Origin: Sphaerotilus mobilis
Lineage (GTDB): Bacteria > Pseudomonadota > Gammaproteobacteria > Burkholderiales > Burkholderiaceae_C
Length of the DNA stretch: 64,000 bases
Assembly (NCBI RefSeq): GCF_004216565.1
Contig: NZ_SGWV01000008.1
Span: forward strand, 372,001-436,000
Direction: 5' to 3'
Under the pieces are notes generated by a model. It ran no database searches. It saw nothing but the letters and a program-made list of their open reading frames with translations, and had not been told where the DNA came from. How positions within the stretch are numbered: the first letter of the stretch is position 1; each line of letters starts with the position of its first letter. This document shows, one piece after another, positions 9,343 through 18,653 of the stretch. The translations under genes were made by a program, and so were the position numbers.

Positions 9343-9790
9343 GCCGTTCGGACACATCGTGTCCGAACGGCTGGTGCCGGTGAGCCACCTTGGTCCGACC
9401 ATTCAAGAGCGTTTGATTCGATTGGGCCTGGCCCGCCTTCGGTAGGTCGGACACCCCGTGTCCGACGGGCTGGTGCCGATGGCCGCCCAACCCCGACCTA
9501 CCAAACGCGCTTGTTTCGATTGGGCCCGGCCCGCCTTCGGTAGGTCGGACACCCCGTGTTCGACGGGCTGGCGCCGATGGGCCGCCCAACCCCAACCTGC
9601 CAAACGCGCTCGTTTCGATGGGGCCCGGCCCGCCTTCGGTAGGTCGGACACCCCGTGTCCGACGGGCTGGTGCCGATGGGCCGCCCAACCCCGACCTGCC
9701 AAACGCGCTTGTTTCGATTGGGCCCGGCCTGCCTTCGGTAGGTCGGACACCCCGTGTCCGACGGGCTGGTGCCGATGGGCCTCCGAACCC
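9343..9790 (+). repeat. tandem array of five ~99-bp units with GTAG-head hairpins
   Basis: Five units start near 9343, 9442, 9540, 9639 and 9738, at a spacing of 98-99 bp. Each holds a hairpin with 9-10 bp arms (GTCGGACAC / GTGTCCGAC, three-base loop) preceded by GTAG, except the first, which is diverged (arms GTTCGGACAC / GTGTCCGAAC). The third-to-last copy has one arm change, at 9560. The rest of each unit (GGGCTGGTGCCGATGGGC and a shared tail) is also conserved, so whole units were duplicated. The GTAG head and short palindrome are those of REP elements mobilised by RAYT transposases. The array fills the space between convergent egtD and the outer membrane factor gene and contains no credible CDS. 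Confidence 0.8.
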
Positions 9791-9799
9791 CAACCTTGC

Positions 9800-11290
9800 T
9801 CAGCGCGCCGGCACTGCCGCCAGCTCCGGCGCCACCCAGGGCAACAGACCCGAGCTGGCGTTGCGCAGCTGGGCTGAGGCGCTGAAGCCGTCGTGCAGCG
9901 CGTTGATGTAGGCGATGCGCAGCTGGTAGTGCTCGTTCTCGGCCGAGATCAGGTCGAACAGCGAGCGGCGGCCGAGCTTGGACCATTGTTCGAAGGTCGC
10001 GTTGCGCAGCTGGTCGCTGTCCTGCAGGACACCGGCGAAATGGCGCGCGCGGAGGTAAGCGCTGCGGGCCGCGTCGTGGAAGGTGCTGACCTGCTTGGCG
10101 CGTTCGTTGATGCCCGACTCCATCGCGCGACGGGTGGCCTCAGCGCGTTCGCGGCTGGCGCTGGCGGCGGCGTTCACCGCACCGCCGTCGTCGATCACCA
10201 TGTTCAGCGCCAGACCCGCGTTCCAGCCGTGGGTGGTGGTCTGGGCCTGGCGAGCCGAATTGGCGCCCACCTGCCAACGCACCTGCGGCGCGCCTTCGGC
10301 CGCGTTGGCGCGGGCCAGCCGGTCGAGGGCCTCGGCCTGCAGGCGCAGCGCGCGGATCTCGGGGCTGTCGTTGACCTGGGCCAGCAAGCCGTCCAGGGCC
10401 GGCAGCTCGATCAGCGGCACGCCCACCGCGCCCCAGGGCGCGACGTTGTCGCCGACCACGCGGCGCAGCCGGGCATCGGCCTGGCGCAGCAGGGACTGGA
10501 CCTCGTCACGCGCGATCTCGGCCTGGCGCACACCCTTGCGCGCCTGCACCAACTCGCTGGCGCGGCCGCGGTCGCGGGCGACGATCTGCTCGATCGAACG
10601 GCTCAGGCAGCTCAGCTTGGCCACCTGCTGGCCATGCACCTTGAGCTGCAGGCGGTAGCGGTTGCGGTCGATGACGGTCAGCAGCGCCTCACGCAAGGCC
10701 CGTTCGCGGGCGTTGCCGACGCCTTCGTCGCTGGCCGAGACGAGGCGCTGGCGGTAGTCCTTCAAGGCGTCGAGGCGACCGCCGTCGTAGAGCGGCGCAC
10801 TGGCGTTGACGCCGGCCGTGCCGACGCCGCCGACCGATTGGGTGGTGCCCGCCACGGCACTCTGGCCGATGCCGAGCGTGCCGTTCACGCCGATCTGCGG
10901 GCTCTTGCCGGCCTCGACTTGGCGCAGATCCTGGCGGGCGGCGCGGCTGCCGTGTTCGGCCCCGCGCACGTCGAAGCTGGCCTGCACGGCCTCGCGGGCC
11001 AGCGAGGCCAGTTGGGTCATGCCGTCACCCTGGGCCGGCCCATCGAACAGTTCGGAGGCGCTGAAGGCCTGCGTGTCCGGCAAGGCCGGTCGACCGGCAG
11101 GCGCACCAGCCACCGCATCGGCCTCGTCGCAATAGGCCATCGCAAGGCCCGGCGCGCTGGCGCCGATCCAGGCGACCAGGCCAGCCACGGCCAGGGGACG
11201 CAGCCTGCCGCACAAGGCACCGGGAGAGAACGGAGAAGCCGAAGAGAACGGGGCGGACGAGGCGGACGGGCGGCGGACTCGGATCAACAT
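9800..11290 (-). CDS. TolC-family outer membrane factor of a type I secretion system
   Basis: 496 residues forming the outer membrane channel-tunnel of a type I exporter. A signal-peptide-like hydrophobic stretch ends near GLAMAYC. Two repeats of long helices follow, with NASAPLYDGGRLDALKDYRQ in the first half and ALNMVIDDGGAVNAAASASR in the second; these are the classic OEP beta-strand entries with the GG turn. The ATG at 11290 is chosen because a GGAG site stands eight bases before it; the frame could run 32 codons further upstream. It is the last gene of a minus-strand series with the adaptor and ABC genes 99 bp and beyond upstream, so it is dedicated to that exporter and not a general TolC. 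Confidence 0.87.
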   Translation of the reverse strand: MLIRVRRPSASSAPFSSASPFSPGALCGRLRPLAVAGLVAWIGASAPGLAMAYCDEADAVAGAPAGRPALPDTQAFSASELFDGPAQGDGMTQLASLAREAVQASFDVRGAEHGSRAARQDLRQVEAGKSPQIGVNGTLGIGQSAVAGTTQSVGGVGTAGVNASAPLYDGGRLDALKDYRQRLVSASDEGVGNARERALREALLTVIDRNRYRLQLKVHGQQVAKLSCLSRSIEQIVARDRGRASELVQARKGVRQAEIARDEVQSLLRQADARLRRVVGDNVAPWGAVGVPLIELPALDGLLAQVNDSPEIRALRLQAEALDRLARANAAEGAPQVRWQVGANSARQAQTTTHGWNAGLALNMVIDDGGAVNAAASASRERAEATRRAMESGINERAKQVSTFHDAARSAYLRARHFAGVLQDSDQLRNATFEQWSKLGRRSLFDLISAENEHYQLRIAYINALHDGFSASAQLRNASSGLLPWVAPELAAVPAR

Positions 11291-11389
11291 GCACAGGCTC
11301 CACAGGACCGCGCGAGGCGGCGTTTGCCGGAACTGTACGTTTCTTCGCGATCCGGTCGGCCGGGAATAGCGCGGTGAAACCGGCACGAC

Positions 11390-13012
11390 TCAACGCTCGC
11401 GGAAGGCCTCGGTGCCCTTCATCATGGGCTTGAGCAGGAAGTGCATGACCGAGCGGTCGCCGGTGCGGATCTCGATGGCGGCGGTCATGCCGGGCAGCAC
11501 CGGCAGGGGCTTGTCGTCCTTGCCGCGCAAGGTGGCCGCATCGGTGCGGATGCGGGCCCGGTAGTAGGTGTTGTCCGGACCGCCCGCCCGTTCGTCGCCC
11601 AGCGCGTCGGGGCTCAGGTATTCGATCGTGCCCTTGAGGCCGCCGTAGGTGTAGTAGTCGTAGGCGCTGAGCTTGACCTCGGCCTGCAGCCCCGCCCGCA
11701 CAAAGCCGATGTCGGCCGGCTTGATGCGCGCCTCGATCAGCACGCGGTCGGTCAGCGGCACGATCTCCAGGATGGGTGCGCCGGGCCCGACGATGCCGCC
11801 GAGCGTGGCGATGCGGATGTTCTTGACGATGCCGCGCAGCGGCGATGTCAGCGTGGTGCGCTTGAGCTGGTCGTCCTTGGCGATCTGCTGCTCGCCGAGC
11901 TGGGCGAGTTCGGTGCGCACCCGCAGCAATTCGGTGCTGGCGTCCTGGCGGAAGCGGTTGACACGCTCCTGCACCTGCATCTGCAGGTCGTTGCGCTGAC
12001 GACGCAAGCGCATGACCTCGACGTCCGACATCAGGCCCTGGCTGGCCAGCGCCTCGGCGGTGCCGAGTTCTCGGTCGATCAGGCCGATGCTGCGGCGGAT
12101 CACGGCAGCGGCTTCTTCCAGCAAACGACGGCGGGCGTCGTAGGCCTCGGTCTCGGCAGCCACGACGCTGGGGTCGTTGCGGACATCGGCCGGGAAGACC
12201 AGCGCACGCCCGTTGGCCTCGGCCGCCAGCCGGGCCGCCGTGCCACGCAGGGCGACCTGGCGGGCCTGGCCCTCGTTCTGGACCGCTGCGAAGCGGGTCG
12301 GGTCGAGCTGCGCCAGCTCCTGGCCGGCCTCGACCAGATCGCCTTCGCGCACATGCAGGGCCCTCAGGATCCCGCCTTCCAGGCTGGCGATGACCTGTTC
12401 ACGCGCATCGGGCACCACCTTGCCTTCGGCCCGTGTGATGACGTCGACCTTGGCCAGCGCGGCCCAGCCGAGCGCGCAAGCGACGATCAGCGCCAGCAGC
12501 CACAGCGGCCACAGCGCGCCGGGCGTGGCCTCGACCGCGCGGGCGGCCTTCAGGCCTTGCAGGAAGTCCTCGTCACCGGGCCGGACCTGGCCCAGGCGGT
12601 CGGGCCGGACATCGTCCTTGTAGTCGCGCTCGGCGCTGTAGGCGCCCCAGCCGCGATCTCCGGCACGGGGCATGGCAAGGCCCGGGGTCTGGGCATCCTC
12701 ACCGGGCATGTCGATGCCGGGCGGCGGCCGGCGCTCACCCCGGCGCAGTGCCGCCAGATCGGCCTCCAGGCCCATCGCAGGCTCCTGGCGAGCCTGGTCG
12801 GTGGCCCGTCGACCGGGGCCGTTGCGGCGCGTGCCAACCTGCGGTCGCTCGGCGGTCGGCGTCGCTGCCGGTGCCGGTGCCGACAGGGCCGGACGTGGCG
12901 CGGCCGACGCCGCATCCACCGGCTCGGCCACGACCTTGCGCCGCCACGGCGCGCGTTGCGCCAGCGCGGCGAACCAGGCGCCGGGTTGCGGGAGGCTGAG
13001 CTTGAAGGCCAT
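11390..13012 (-). CDS. HlyD-family adaptor of the type I secretion system
   Basis: 540-residue membrane fusion protein. A long Pro/Ala/Arg-rich cytoplasmic N terminus (about residues 1-160) precedes one membrane segment near 165-188 (LWPLWLLALIVACALGWAAL). The periplasmic part has the lipoyl-like half motifs (VVPDAREQVIASLEGGILRA), a coiled-coil hairpin with many Gln/Arg/Glu residues, and the conserved C-terminal stretch LKRTTLTSPLRGIVKNI. It links the inner membrane ABC transporter to the outer membrane factor. The N-terminal extension is longer than the 10-60 residues of most HlyD proteins and could recruit a large substrate. The ABC gene lies 21 bp upstream. Confidence 0.93.
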   Translation of the reverse strand: MAFKLSLPQPGAWFAALAQRAPWRRKVVAEPVDAASAAPRPALSAPAPAATPTAERPQVGTRRNGPGRRATDQARQEPAMGLEADLAALRRGERRPPPGIDMPGEDAQTPGLAMPRAGDRGWGAYSAERDYKDDVRPDRLGQVRPGDEDFLQGLKAARAVEATPGALWPLWLLALIVACALGWAALAKVDVITRAEGKVVPDAREQVIASLEGGILRALHVREGDLVEAGQELAQLDPTRFAAVQNEGQARQVALRGTAARLAAEANGRALVFPADVRNDPSVVAAETEAYDARRRLLEEAAAVIRRSIGLIDRELGTAEALASQGLMSDVEVMRLRRQRNDLQMQVQERVNRFRQDASTELLRVRTELAQLGEQQIAKDDQLKRTTLTSPLRGIVKNIRIATLGGIVGPGAPILEIVPLTDRVLIEARIKPADIGFVRAGLQAEVKLSAYDYYTYGGLKGTIEYLSPDALGDERAGGPDNTYYRARIRTDAATLRGKDDKPLPVLPGMTAAIEIRTGDRSVMHFLLKPMMKGTEAFRER

Positions 13013-13033
13013 GTTGGACGTTGCCCGCTGCGC

Positions 13034-15391
13034 TCAGGCCACCACGCTGAAAGGTGCGCGACCCGCGTGCGCGGCCTGCGCGGCCTGGCCCATGCCACCG
13101 GCCGGTCCGACATAGATGCCGGTGTTGAGCGCGCCGGGCGTCACGCCCTGCTGCGGCAGCGCAGCGCCGGGCTTGGGGCCACCGGCCAGCGCCTGCAACA
13201 CCGCCTGTTTCGGCCCGTCGATGACCACCTTGCCACCATCGACCACGACGATGCGCTCGACCAGTTCGAGCAGCGCCGGGCGGTGCGTCACGACCACCAG
13301 CGTGCGATCGCGCACCAGCGGGCGCAGCTGAGCGATGAACTGCATCTCGCTCTGGGCATCCATCGAACTGGTCGGCTCGTCCATCAGCAACACCTTCGGG
13401 CTGGTGACCAGGCAACGCGCCAGCGCCACCAGCTGGCGTTGCCCGCCGGAGAGCATCCGGCCGCCCTCGCCCACCGGCATCTCGATGCCTTGTGGATGGG
13501 CAGCGGCGACCCGGTCCAGACCGGTCAGGCGCAGCACCTCGGCCAGCGTGCTGGCGCTCGCGTGTGAACGGCTGAGCAGGATGTTGTCGCGCAGCGAGCC
13601 GCGGAACAGGCGCGGCTCCTGGGCCACGAAGCCGACCTGGGCGCGGTAGTCGGCCGGGTCGATTTGGCGCAGGTCGATGCCGTCGACCTCGGTGTAGCCC
13701 TCGGTGGGCAGGTAGAGGCCACCGAGCAGGCGCAGCACCGTGCTCTTGCCGCTGCCGATCTTGCCGAGGATGGCGACCCGCTCGCCGGCCTCGATGCGCA
13801 GGTTGATGCCCTTGAGCACCGTCGGGCCCTGGCTGGTCGCACCGGCGGCATTGCTCTGGCTGTAGGCGAAGGCGGTGTCGCGCAGGCCGATCTGGCCGCT
13901 GATGCGCGCACGCGGCAGATAGGCATGGGCGGGATCGCGCTCGCTCGGCTGGGCCATCAGCTGGTCGAGCATGCGCAGCGCGGCGCGGGCGCCCTGGTAG
14001 CGCGACGCCAGGCTGACGACGCCACCGAGCGGGGCGACGACGCGGCCGGCGAACATCACCGCCGAGATCAGCGCGCCGGCCGTCAGATGACCTTCGGCGA
14101 TCAGGTGCACGCCCCAGACCAGCATCACCACGGTGATGATCTGCTGCGACACCATCGTCAGGTTGTTGACCCAGCTCGACAGCGCACGCGCCCGCAGCGC
14201 GGCCTGTGCGGCCATCGCATTGCTTTCTTCGTACTGGCGCTGGAAGTGGCCTTGTGCGCTGGCGGCGCGGACCGTCTCGATGCCTTCCATCGACTCGATC
14301 ACGATGCCCTGCATGTCGGCCTGCTGGCGCTGGTTGGCGGTCGACGCCTTGCGCAGCACATGCTGCACGCCCACCGTCAGCGCGAGGATCAGCGGCACGG
14401 CGATCAGCAGCACGACCACCAGCGGGCCGCCGACAAACCAGATCATCGCGATGAACAGGAAGATGAACGGCAGGTCGCTGATCGCCGACATCGTCGCCGA
14501 GGTCGAGAAGTCGCGCACCACCTCCAGCTGGGCAAGGTGGTGGGCAAAGGAGCCGGACGATTCGGGCCGGTGTTCCAGCCGCACCGACAGCGCCTTGCGG
14601 AACAGGATGGCGCCCAGCGCGAGGTCGGCCTTCTTGCCGGCCTGATCGATCAGGTGGCTGCGCAGCTGGCGCGCGATCAGGTCGAAGACGATCGCCAGCC
14701 CGGCGCCAGCGGCCAGCGACCACAGGGTCACGAAGGCCTGGTTGGGGATCACGCGGTCGTAGACGACCGAGGTGAACAGGCCGATGAACAGCATCAGCAC
14801 ATTGCTCAGCAACGCCGCCAGCATGGCGCCGCGGTAGTAGGGCATGAAGCGGCGCAGCGTGCTCCAGAGCCAGTGGCCACGCGGGTTGACCAGATCGTCA
14901 TCGGCACGCCGACCGGCCAGCGGCGCACCCAGACGCGGCGTGGCCATCAGGACATGGCCGGAGTACTCGGCCTGCAGCTCGGCCTCGCTGGCGAGCACCT
15001 CGACCGGCGCGCCACCCGGCTCGCCCGGCGGCATCAGCATGCGGTAGGCGACCTGCTGGCCGCGCACGACCCGCTCGACCAGCACGCAGGCATCACCATT
15101 GCGCAGCAGCAAGATGGCCGGCAGCAGCAGCGCCAGGATCTGGCGCGGTTCACGCTCGACCACGCTGGCGTTGAAGCCAGCCGCATCCAGCACCCGCACC
15201 GCCAGCGGCGGCGTCAACATCTGCGCGATGCCCAGCCCGTCCAGCAGCGACTGCGGCGTGCGCTGCACCCCGTGGTGGCGGATGAGCCAGATGACGGCAC
15301 CGAGCAAGGCGTCGTCGCTGCTGTCGACGACGGCACGGCCACCGTTCGCGTAGGCGTCCGGCGCATGGGCGTGGGCAGCGGCTGAGGTCAT
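13034..15391 (-). CDS. type I secretion ABC transporter with C39-like domain (LapB/HlyB type)
   Basis: 785 residues. An N-terminal C39-like domain (about 25-150) lacks the catalytic cysteine, as in HlyB/LapB exporters that bind but do not cleave their cargo. The membrane domain spans about 170-460. The ATPase domain has Walker A GKIGSGKST (about 541-549), signature LSGGQRQ (about 644), Walker B VLLMDEPTSSMD and the switch His in VVTHRP. It powers export of unfolded C-terminally signalled proteins. The ATG at 15391 gives MTSAAAHAHAPD; it has no strong ribosome site and the frame allows a start 22 codons upstream. The best candidate cargo in the window is the giant octad-repeat protein at 25749-34307. 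Confidence 0.94.
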   Translation of the reverse strand: MTSAAAHAHAPDAYANGGRAVVDSSDDALLGAVIWLIRHHGVQRTPQSLLDGLGIAQMLTPPLAVRVLDAAGFNASVVEREPRQILALLLPAILLLRNGDACVLVERVVRGQQVAYRMLMPPGEPGGAPVEVLASEAELQAEYSGHVLMATPRLGAPLAGRRADDDLVNPRGHWLWSTLRRFMPYYRGAMLAALLSNVLMLFIGLFTSVVYDRVIPNQAFVTLWSLAAGAGLAIVFDLIARQLRSHLIDQAGKKADLALGAILFRKALSVRLEHRPESSGSFAHHLAQLEVVRDFSTSATMSAISDLPFIFLFIAMIWFVGGPLVVVLLIAVPLILALTVGVQHVLRKASTANQRQQADMQGIVIESMEGIETVRAASAQGHFQRQYEESNAMAAQAALRARALSSWVNNLTMVSQQIITVVMLVWGVHLIAEGHLTAGALISAVMFAGRVVAPLGGVVSLASRYQGARAALRMLDQLMAQPSERDPAHAYLPRARISGQIGLRDTAFAYSQSNAAGATSQGPTVLKGINLRIEAGERVAILGKIGSGKSTVLRLLGGLYLPTEGYTEVDGIDLRQIDPADYRAQVGFVAQEPRLFRGSLRDNILLSRSHASASTLAEVLRLTGLDRVAAAHPQGIEMPVGEGGRMLSGGQRQLVALARCLVTSPKVLLMDEPTSSMDAQSEMQFIAQLRPLVRDRTLVVVTHRPALLELVERIVVVDGGKVVIDGPKQAVLQALAGGPKPGAALPQQGVTPGALNTGIYVGPAGGMGQAAQAAHAGRAPFSVVA

Positions 15392-15596
15392 CGTGCAGGT
15401 GGGGACTCGGGTCGTTCGGCGCACGCCCTCGTCGCGGCACGCACCGGGCTCGCCCATCGTGGGTTCGCCATGCCCGACTGTGGCCCAGCCCGCCCCGCCG
15501 CAGCGCGTGGAAAAGGGGGACGCGGGGGGGCTTGATCCGGGCCGTCAGGGGGACGGGACATCCGACGGGCGTGTTCAACGCGTGTCAAGGCCGCAT

Positions 15597-15764
15597 GCCC
15601 ATCGGCATCACCGCGTCGAACTCGATGTGTCCGACCTCCTGACGACGTGTGTCGCCCGAGGGCAGTGGGACGAGCCATTACGGTCCGCTTCGGCCGTTCG
15701 GCGACAACCCATCGTCACCCTTCGACGTGTTGGGACAAGGTAGGTCGGACACGCCGTGTCCGAC
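15597..15764. repeat. dispersed copies of the GTAG-head palindrome
   Basis: A full copy at 15740-15764 has GTAG and arms GTCGGACAC / GTGTCCGAC with loop GCC, followed by a tail like that of the 9.4-9.8 kb units. A decayed inverted copy lies at 15597-15640 on the minus strand, with GTCGGACAC and the GATGCCGATGGGC tail. The stretch 15392-15817 between the ABC transporter and the glycosyltransferase gene otherwise holds nothing I can support. The two copies form a degenerate head-to-head pair. Confidence 0.65.
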
Positions 15765-15817
15765 GCGGTGTCGCCGATGGGTCTCCGGACCGGAACGGTG
15801 TTCGCCGCCCCGCCCCC

Positions 15818-17038
15818 TCACATCCGCGCCAGCACCTGCTCGATCCCGTCGACCACCTTCGGGTAGCCGGAGTGCGCCATGACGTCGCGCTGGACCGCCG
15901 CGATCAGTGCGCGGCGCTGGCTGGCGTGGCGCGGGTCGCTGAAGTGGCGGACGCGGTCGTGCAGCTCGTCGGGTGTGGCGTAGCTGATGTCGGCGTGTTC
16001 GCGCGTCAGCTCGGGCAGGCCGGGGCGGCGGTCGGTCAGGCACAGGCCGCCGGCCATGAAGACGTCATGCACGCGGTTGACCACCGCATGGTCGAACTGC
16101 AGCGAGCTGATGTTGATGCTGCAGGCGCTGCTGCGGTAGATGCCGTGCACGGCGGCGTCGTCGTAGACCGGTGGTTCGTGGCGGATGCCGTGGCCCAGCG
16201 TGGCCTGGCGGTCGACCCGGTGCAGGTAGGCCGGGTCGCCGCCGTAGACGGTGACGTCGGTCATGCCGGCGGCGGCGGCCTGTTCGAGCAGGCGGCCGCG
16301 GAAGGCCATCGTGCGCAGGTTGCATTGGCCGCGCAGCCAGTGCACATAGGCCTGGCGCGAGACGGCCACGTCGCTGGCGTCGGGCATGCCGCTGAAGGCG
16401 CTCAGGCTGCGGTCGACCCAGGGCAGCAGCGCCGGATGCAGGGCGGTGTCGAGCTGGGCGCTGCGCTGCTCCAGCAGGCCGCCGAGCAGTTGTTCGAGAG
16501 AGGCGTTGGCCATCCTGGGCTGGTAGGACCAGGGCAGCGCATGGCCCACGAAGCTGGCGCCGTGGCGGCAGTCGGCGGTGTCCAGCGGCGTGGTCGCGGC
16601 GAACTCGCTGGCATGCGGCACCCAGGCGGCATGGCCGATGCCCACGGCGGCCAGCGCGCTGACGCTGTCGGGCTCGATGCACAGGTGGGCCGAACGGCCG
16701 GCCACCCTTTGCCAGGCCCGCAGGCGCGACTGCGCGGCCTCGAAGCTCAGGCCGCCGAGCAGCGCGTCCTGGTGCAGAAAGACCAGCCGGCCGGGGAACT
16801 CCTCGAAGAAGTGGCCGGGCCGGCCTTCGGCCCTCTGCTGGATGACGTTGGAGCCGGCGGTCGAGAGGTAGACGGCGCCTTGCTGGCCGCGCAGGAATTC
16901 CGGGAAGGTGGCGGTGCTGAAGCCCGAAGGCTTGACCAGCATGACCTCATGGCCGCGCCGCGCCAGTTCCTGACCGAGCGCCCTCGCGATGCGGGCATAG
17001 ATCGGCGTGGGGGATTCCTCAAGAAAGACAACGGACAT
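15818..17038 (-). CDS. CgeB-like glycosyltransferase
   Basis: 406 residues with a GT-B-like layout. The N-terminal half has a Rossmann fold pattern (SVVFLEESPTPIYARIARAL). The C-terminal half carries VNRVHDVFMAGGLCLTDRRP, the nucleotide-sugar-binding region typical of CgeB/GT1-like transferases, where RVxDVxAxGGxxLTD is conserved. It probably adds a sugar to a surface glycan or protein in the cytoplasm. It is the third glycan gene counted from glf and lies 426 bp before the type I exporter, separated by palindromic repeats. Sugar donor and acceptor are not evident. Confidence 0.78.
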   Translation of the reverse strand: MSVVFLEESPTPIYARIARALGQELARRGHEVMLVKPSGFSTATFPEFLRGQQGAVYLSTAGSNVIQQRAEGRPGHFFEEFPGRLVFLHQDALLGGLSFEAAQSRLRAWQRVAGRSAHLCIEPDSVSALAAVGIGHAAWVPHASEFAATTPLDTADCRHGASFVGHALPWSYQPRMANASLEQLLGGLLEQRSAQLDTALHPALLPWVDRSLSAFSGMPDASDVAVSRQAYVHWLRGQCNLRTMAFRGRLLEQAAAAGMTDVTVYGGDPAYLHRVDRQATLGHGIRHEPPVYDDAAVHGIYRSSACSINISSLQFDHAVVNRVHDVFMAGGLCLTDRRPGLPELTREHADISYATPDELHDRVRHFSDPRHASQRRALIAAVQRDVMAHSGYPKVVDGIEQVLARM

Positions 17039-17103
17039 GGGCAGGACCAGCAGCGGTGGAGGATCGGTTCGGGGCGCGACGACACATGCCGTGCGCGCGG
17101 CAC

Positions 17104-18597
17104 TCAGGCATCGTCCAGCGCGTAGTCCTCGCGGGCGACACGCGCCAGCGTGCGTTCGGCCAGGCTGGTCTCGACCTTGCGCAGCACGATGCGCACGGCG
17201 TGTGGCGTGGCGTCGCGGCTGGGCAGACCCTGGGCATCGAGGGCAAGCACCGCGTCGACCGACAGACGGTGCCGGAACCAGCCGCTGCGCCAGAAGGCAT
17301 CGGTCTGAGCGGCCAGACGCTCGCGGGCCTGCGCGGGGCTCAGGCCCTTGGCGCGCAGCACCAGCACGCCGCCGGGTCGCAACAGGCTGAGGGCGTGGTC
17401 GAAGATGCGCGTTGCAGCGGCCGATGTGTCCGGTGCCCGCTCGCCCAGATTGCCCAGATTGCCCAGATTGCCAATAGCGCCCAAATCACCCAGATCCCCC
17501 AGATCGACCTGGGCCAGACGGCCAGCGCCCTGCGCCAGCAGCTCGGCCAGCGCCGGGGCGTGGGCGGGATCGTCGCCCAGCGACGCGCACACATCGGGCC
17601 GCAGCGCCGCATCGGCCGCCAGATTGAGCCAACCCGGCCGATGGCCCTGGTGGGCCATGTCGGCGTTGAGCCGGTCCGGGGCGGGACGCGCCGGGCGCGC
17701 CGCCTGTTGCGCGGCGAGTGGCTCGACCAGCGCATCGAAGGCCGTCCATTCGGCCTGCAGATCGGGCTGCGCGTGGGCATCCTGCCCCGCCTGAAGGCGC
17801 GCGAACAACGCTGCCTGGTTCCACTGGCCGGGTCCGAAGACCTCGCCACAGCGTTCCGGGCTGACGCACAACAGCGTCTCGCGCCAGAGCGGGTCGATGC
17901 GGGTGGTGTCGGCCAGTTCGGCGATCACCGGGGTGCCAAGCGCCATCACGCCCATCGCGGTGACGGCCTCCGGGCGGCCGTCCGGCGTCTCGGGCAGCAG
18001 CAGCACGGCACGGGCGTTGCGGACCAGCTCGTCACGCTCAGGGCCGTGCACGGCGGCATCCATGCGGGCCACGCGCACGCCCAGCGCCTGCAGGGCTTGC
18101 AGGCGTTGCACGCGCCAAGGTGTCAGGCGGCCGATGTGCAGCAGCTCGATGGCGCGATCGGCCAGCGGGCGGGCCGCTTCGGCCACCGTGCGCCGGGAGC
18201 GGGCCGCGTCCACCGACGGATGCAGCAGGGCGACACGCCCCGCCGCCGCCGGCCCATGCAGCGCCAGGTTGGCGGCGTCGAGTTCCAGCACCGGCAGCTC
18301 CTGCAGAAGCCGCAGGTAGTGCGGCGACAGCGCGGCGGCGCCCTGCCCCAGCGGCTCGGCATTGACCAGCACGCAGGCCGCATCGGCCCAGGCGGCGGGA
18401 TCGACAGCCCGGTGTCCGCCGATCACGAGGTTGACCGCGTCATCGCGCAGCCGGTTCTTGGCCAGCGTGACCGGGCCGCGGCCGGACTGGCGCAAGGCGG
18501 TGCGCAGCATCAGCGCCAGATCCAGGCCAGCGAGCGCCTGCAGTTGTTCGGCCGGTCGGCCGGCGGGCTGGACGACACAGAGGTGGATGGCGGGCAT
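17104..18597 (-). CDS. glycosyltransferase-like protein with methyltransferase-like C terminus
   Basis: 497 residues from the ATG at 18597, which has GGAG seven bases upstream; a longer frame exists but runs into the next gene. Residues about 160-320 resemble a GT-B donor domain (IELLHIGRLTPWRVQRLQAL, then AVTAMGVMALGTPVIAELAD). The last 150 residues resemble a SAM-methyltransferase end (SLLRPGGVLVLRAKG), but no clear SAM-binding motif I is present. Between them is an in-frame Leu-Gly-Asp/Asn microrepeat (about residues 375-395) encoded by a 9-bp tandem repeat. The gene sits between two other glycosyltransferase-like genes. Exact activity is not recognised. Confidence 0.6.
   Translation of the reverse strand: MPAIHLCVVQPAGRPAEQLQALAGLDLALMLRTALRQSGRGPVTLAKNRLRDDAVNLVIGGHRAVDPAAWADAACVLVNAEPLGQGAAALSPHYLRLLQELPVLELDAANLALHGPAAAGRVALLHPSVDAARSRRTVAEAARPLADRAIELLHIGRLTPWRVQRLQALQALGVRVARMDAAVHGPERDELVRNARAVLLLPETPDGRPEAVTAMGVMALGTPVIAELADTTRIDPLWRETLLCVSPERCGEVFGPGQWNQAALFARLQAGQDAHAQPDLQAEWTAFDALVEPLAAQQAARPARPAPDRLNADMAHQGHRPGWLNLAADAALRPDVCASLGDDPAHAPALAELLAQGAGRLAQVDLGDLGDLGAIGNLGNLGNLGERAPDTSAAATRIFDHALSLLRPGGVLVLRAKGLSPAQARERLAAQTDAFWRSGWFRHRLSVDAVLALDAQGLPSRDATPHAVRIVLRKVETSLAERTLARVAREDYALDDA
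17442..17510 (-). repeat. in-frame 9-bp microrepeat inside a glycosyltransferase-like gene
   Basis: On the plus strand the unit GCCCAGATT occurs three times in a row from about 17442 to 17469, followed by diverged units to about 17510. It encodes alternating Gly-Asp/Asn-Leu triplets (LGDLGDLGAIG, then NLGNLGNLG). Because the unit is a multiple of three, copy-number change would lengthen the protein without a frameshift. Confidence 0.75.
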
Positions 18598-18653
18598 GCG
18601 GGCTCCGGGACGAGAACGGATCGGGAACGGGATCGGGGTCGAACGCAGGGTGT

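Noticed and set aside
9343-9790. Possible CRISPR array
   Set aside because: The ~99-bp units are conserved along their whole length, so there are no variable spacers, and no cas genes are nearby. They are palindromic REP-type repeats.
8975-9877. Reading frames running through the repeat array
   Set aside because: Repetitive translations (RTPRVRRAGADG-like) in several frames on both strands arise from the palindromes; no start signal or domain supports them.
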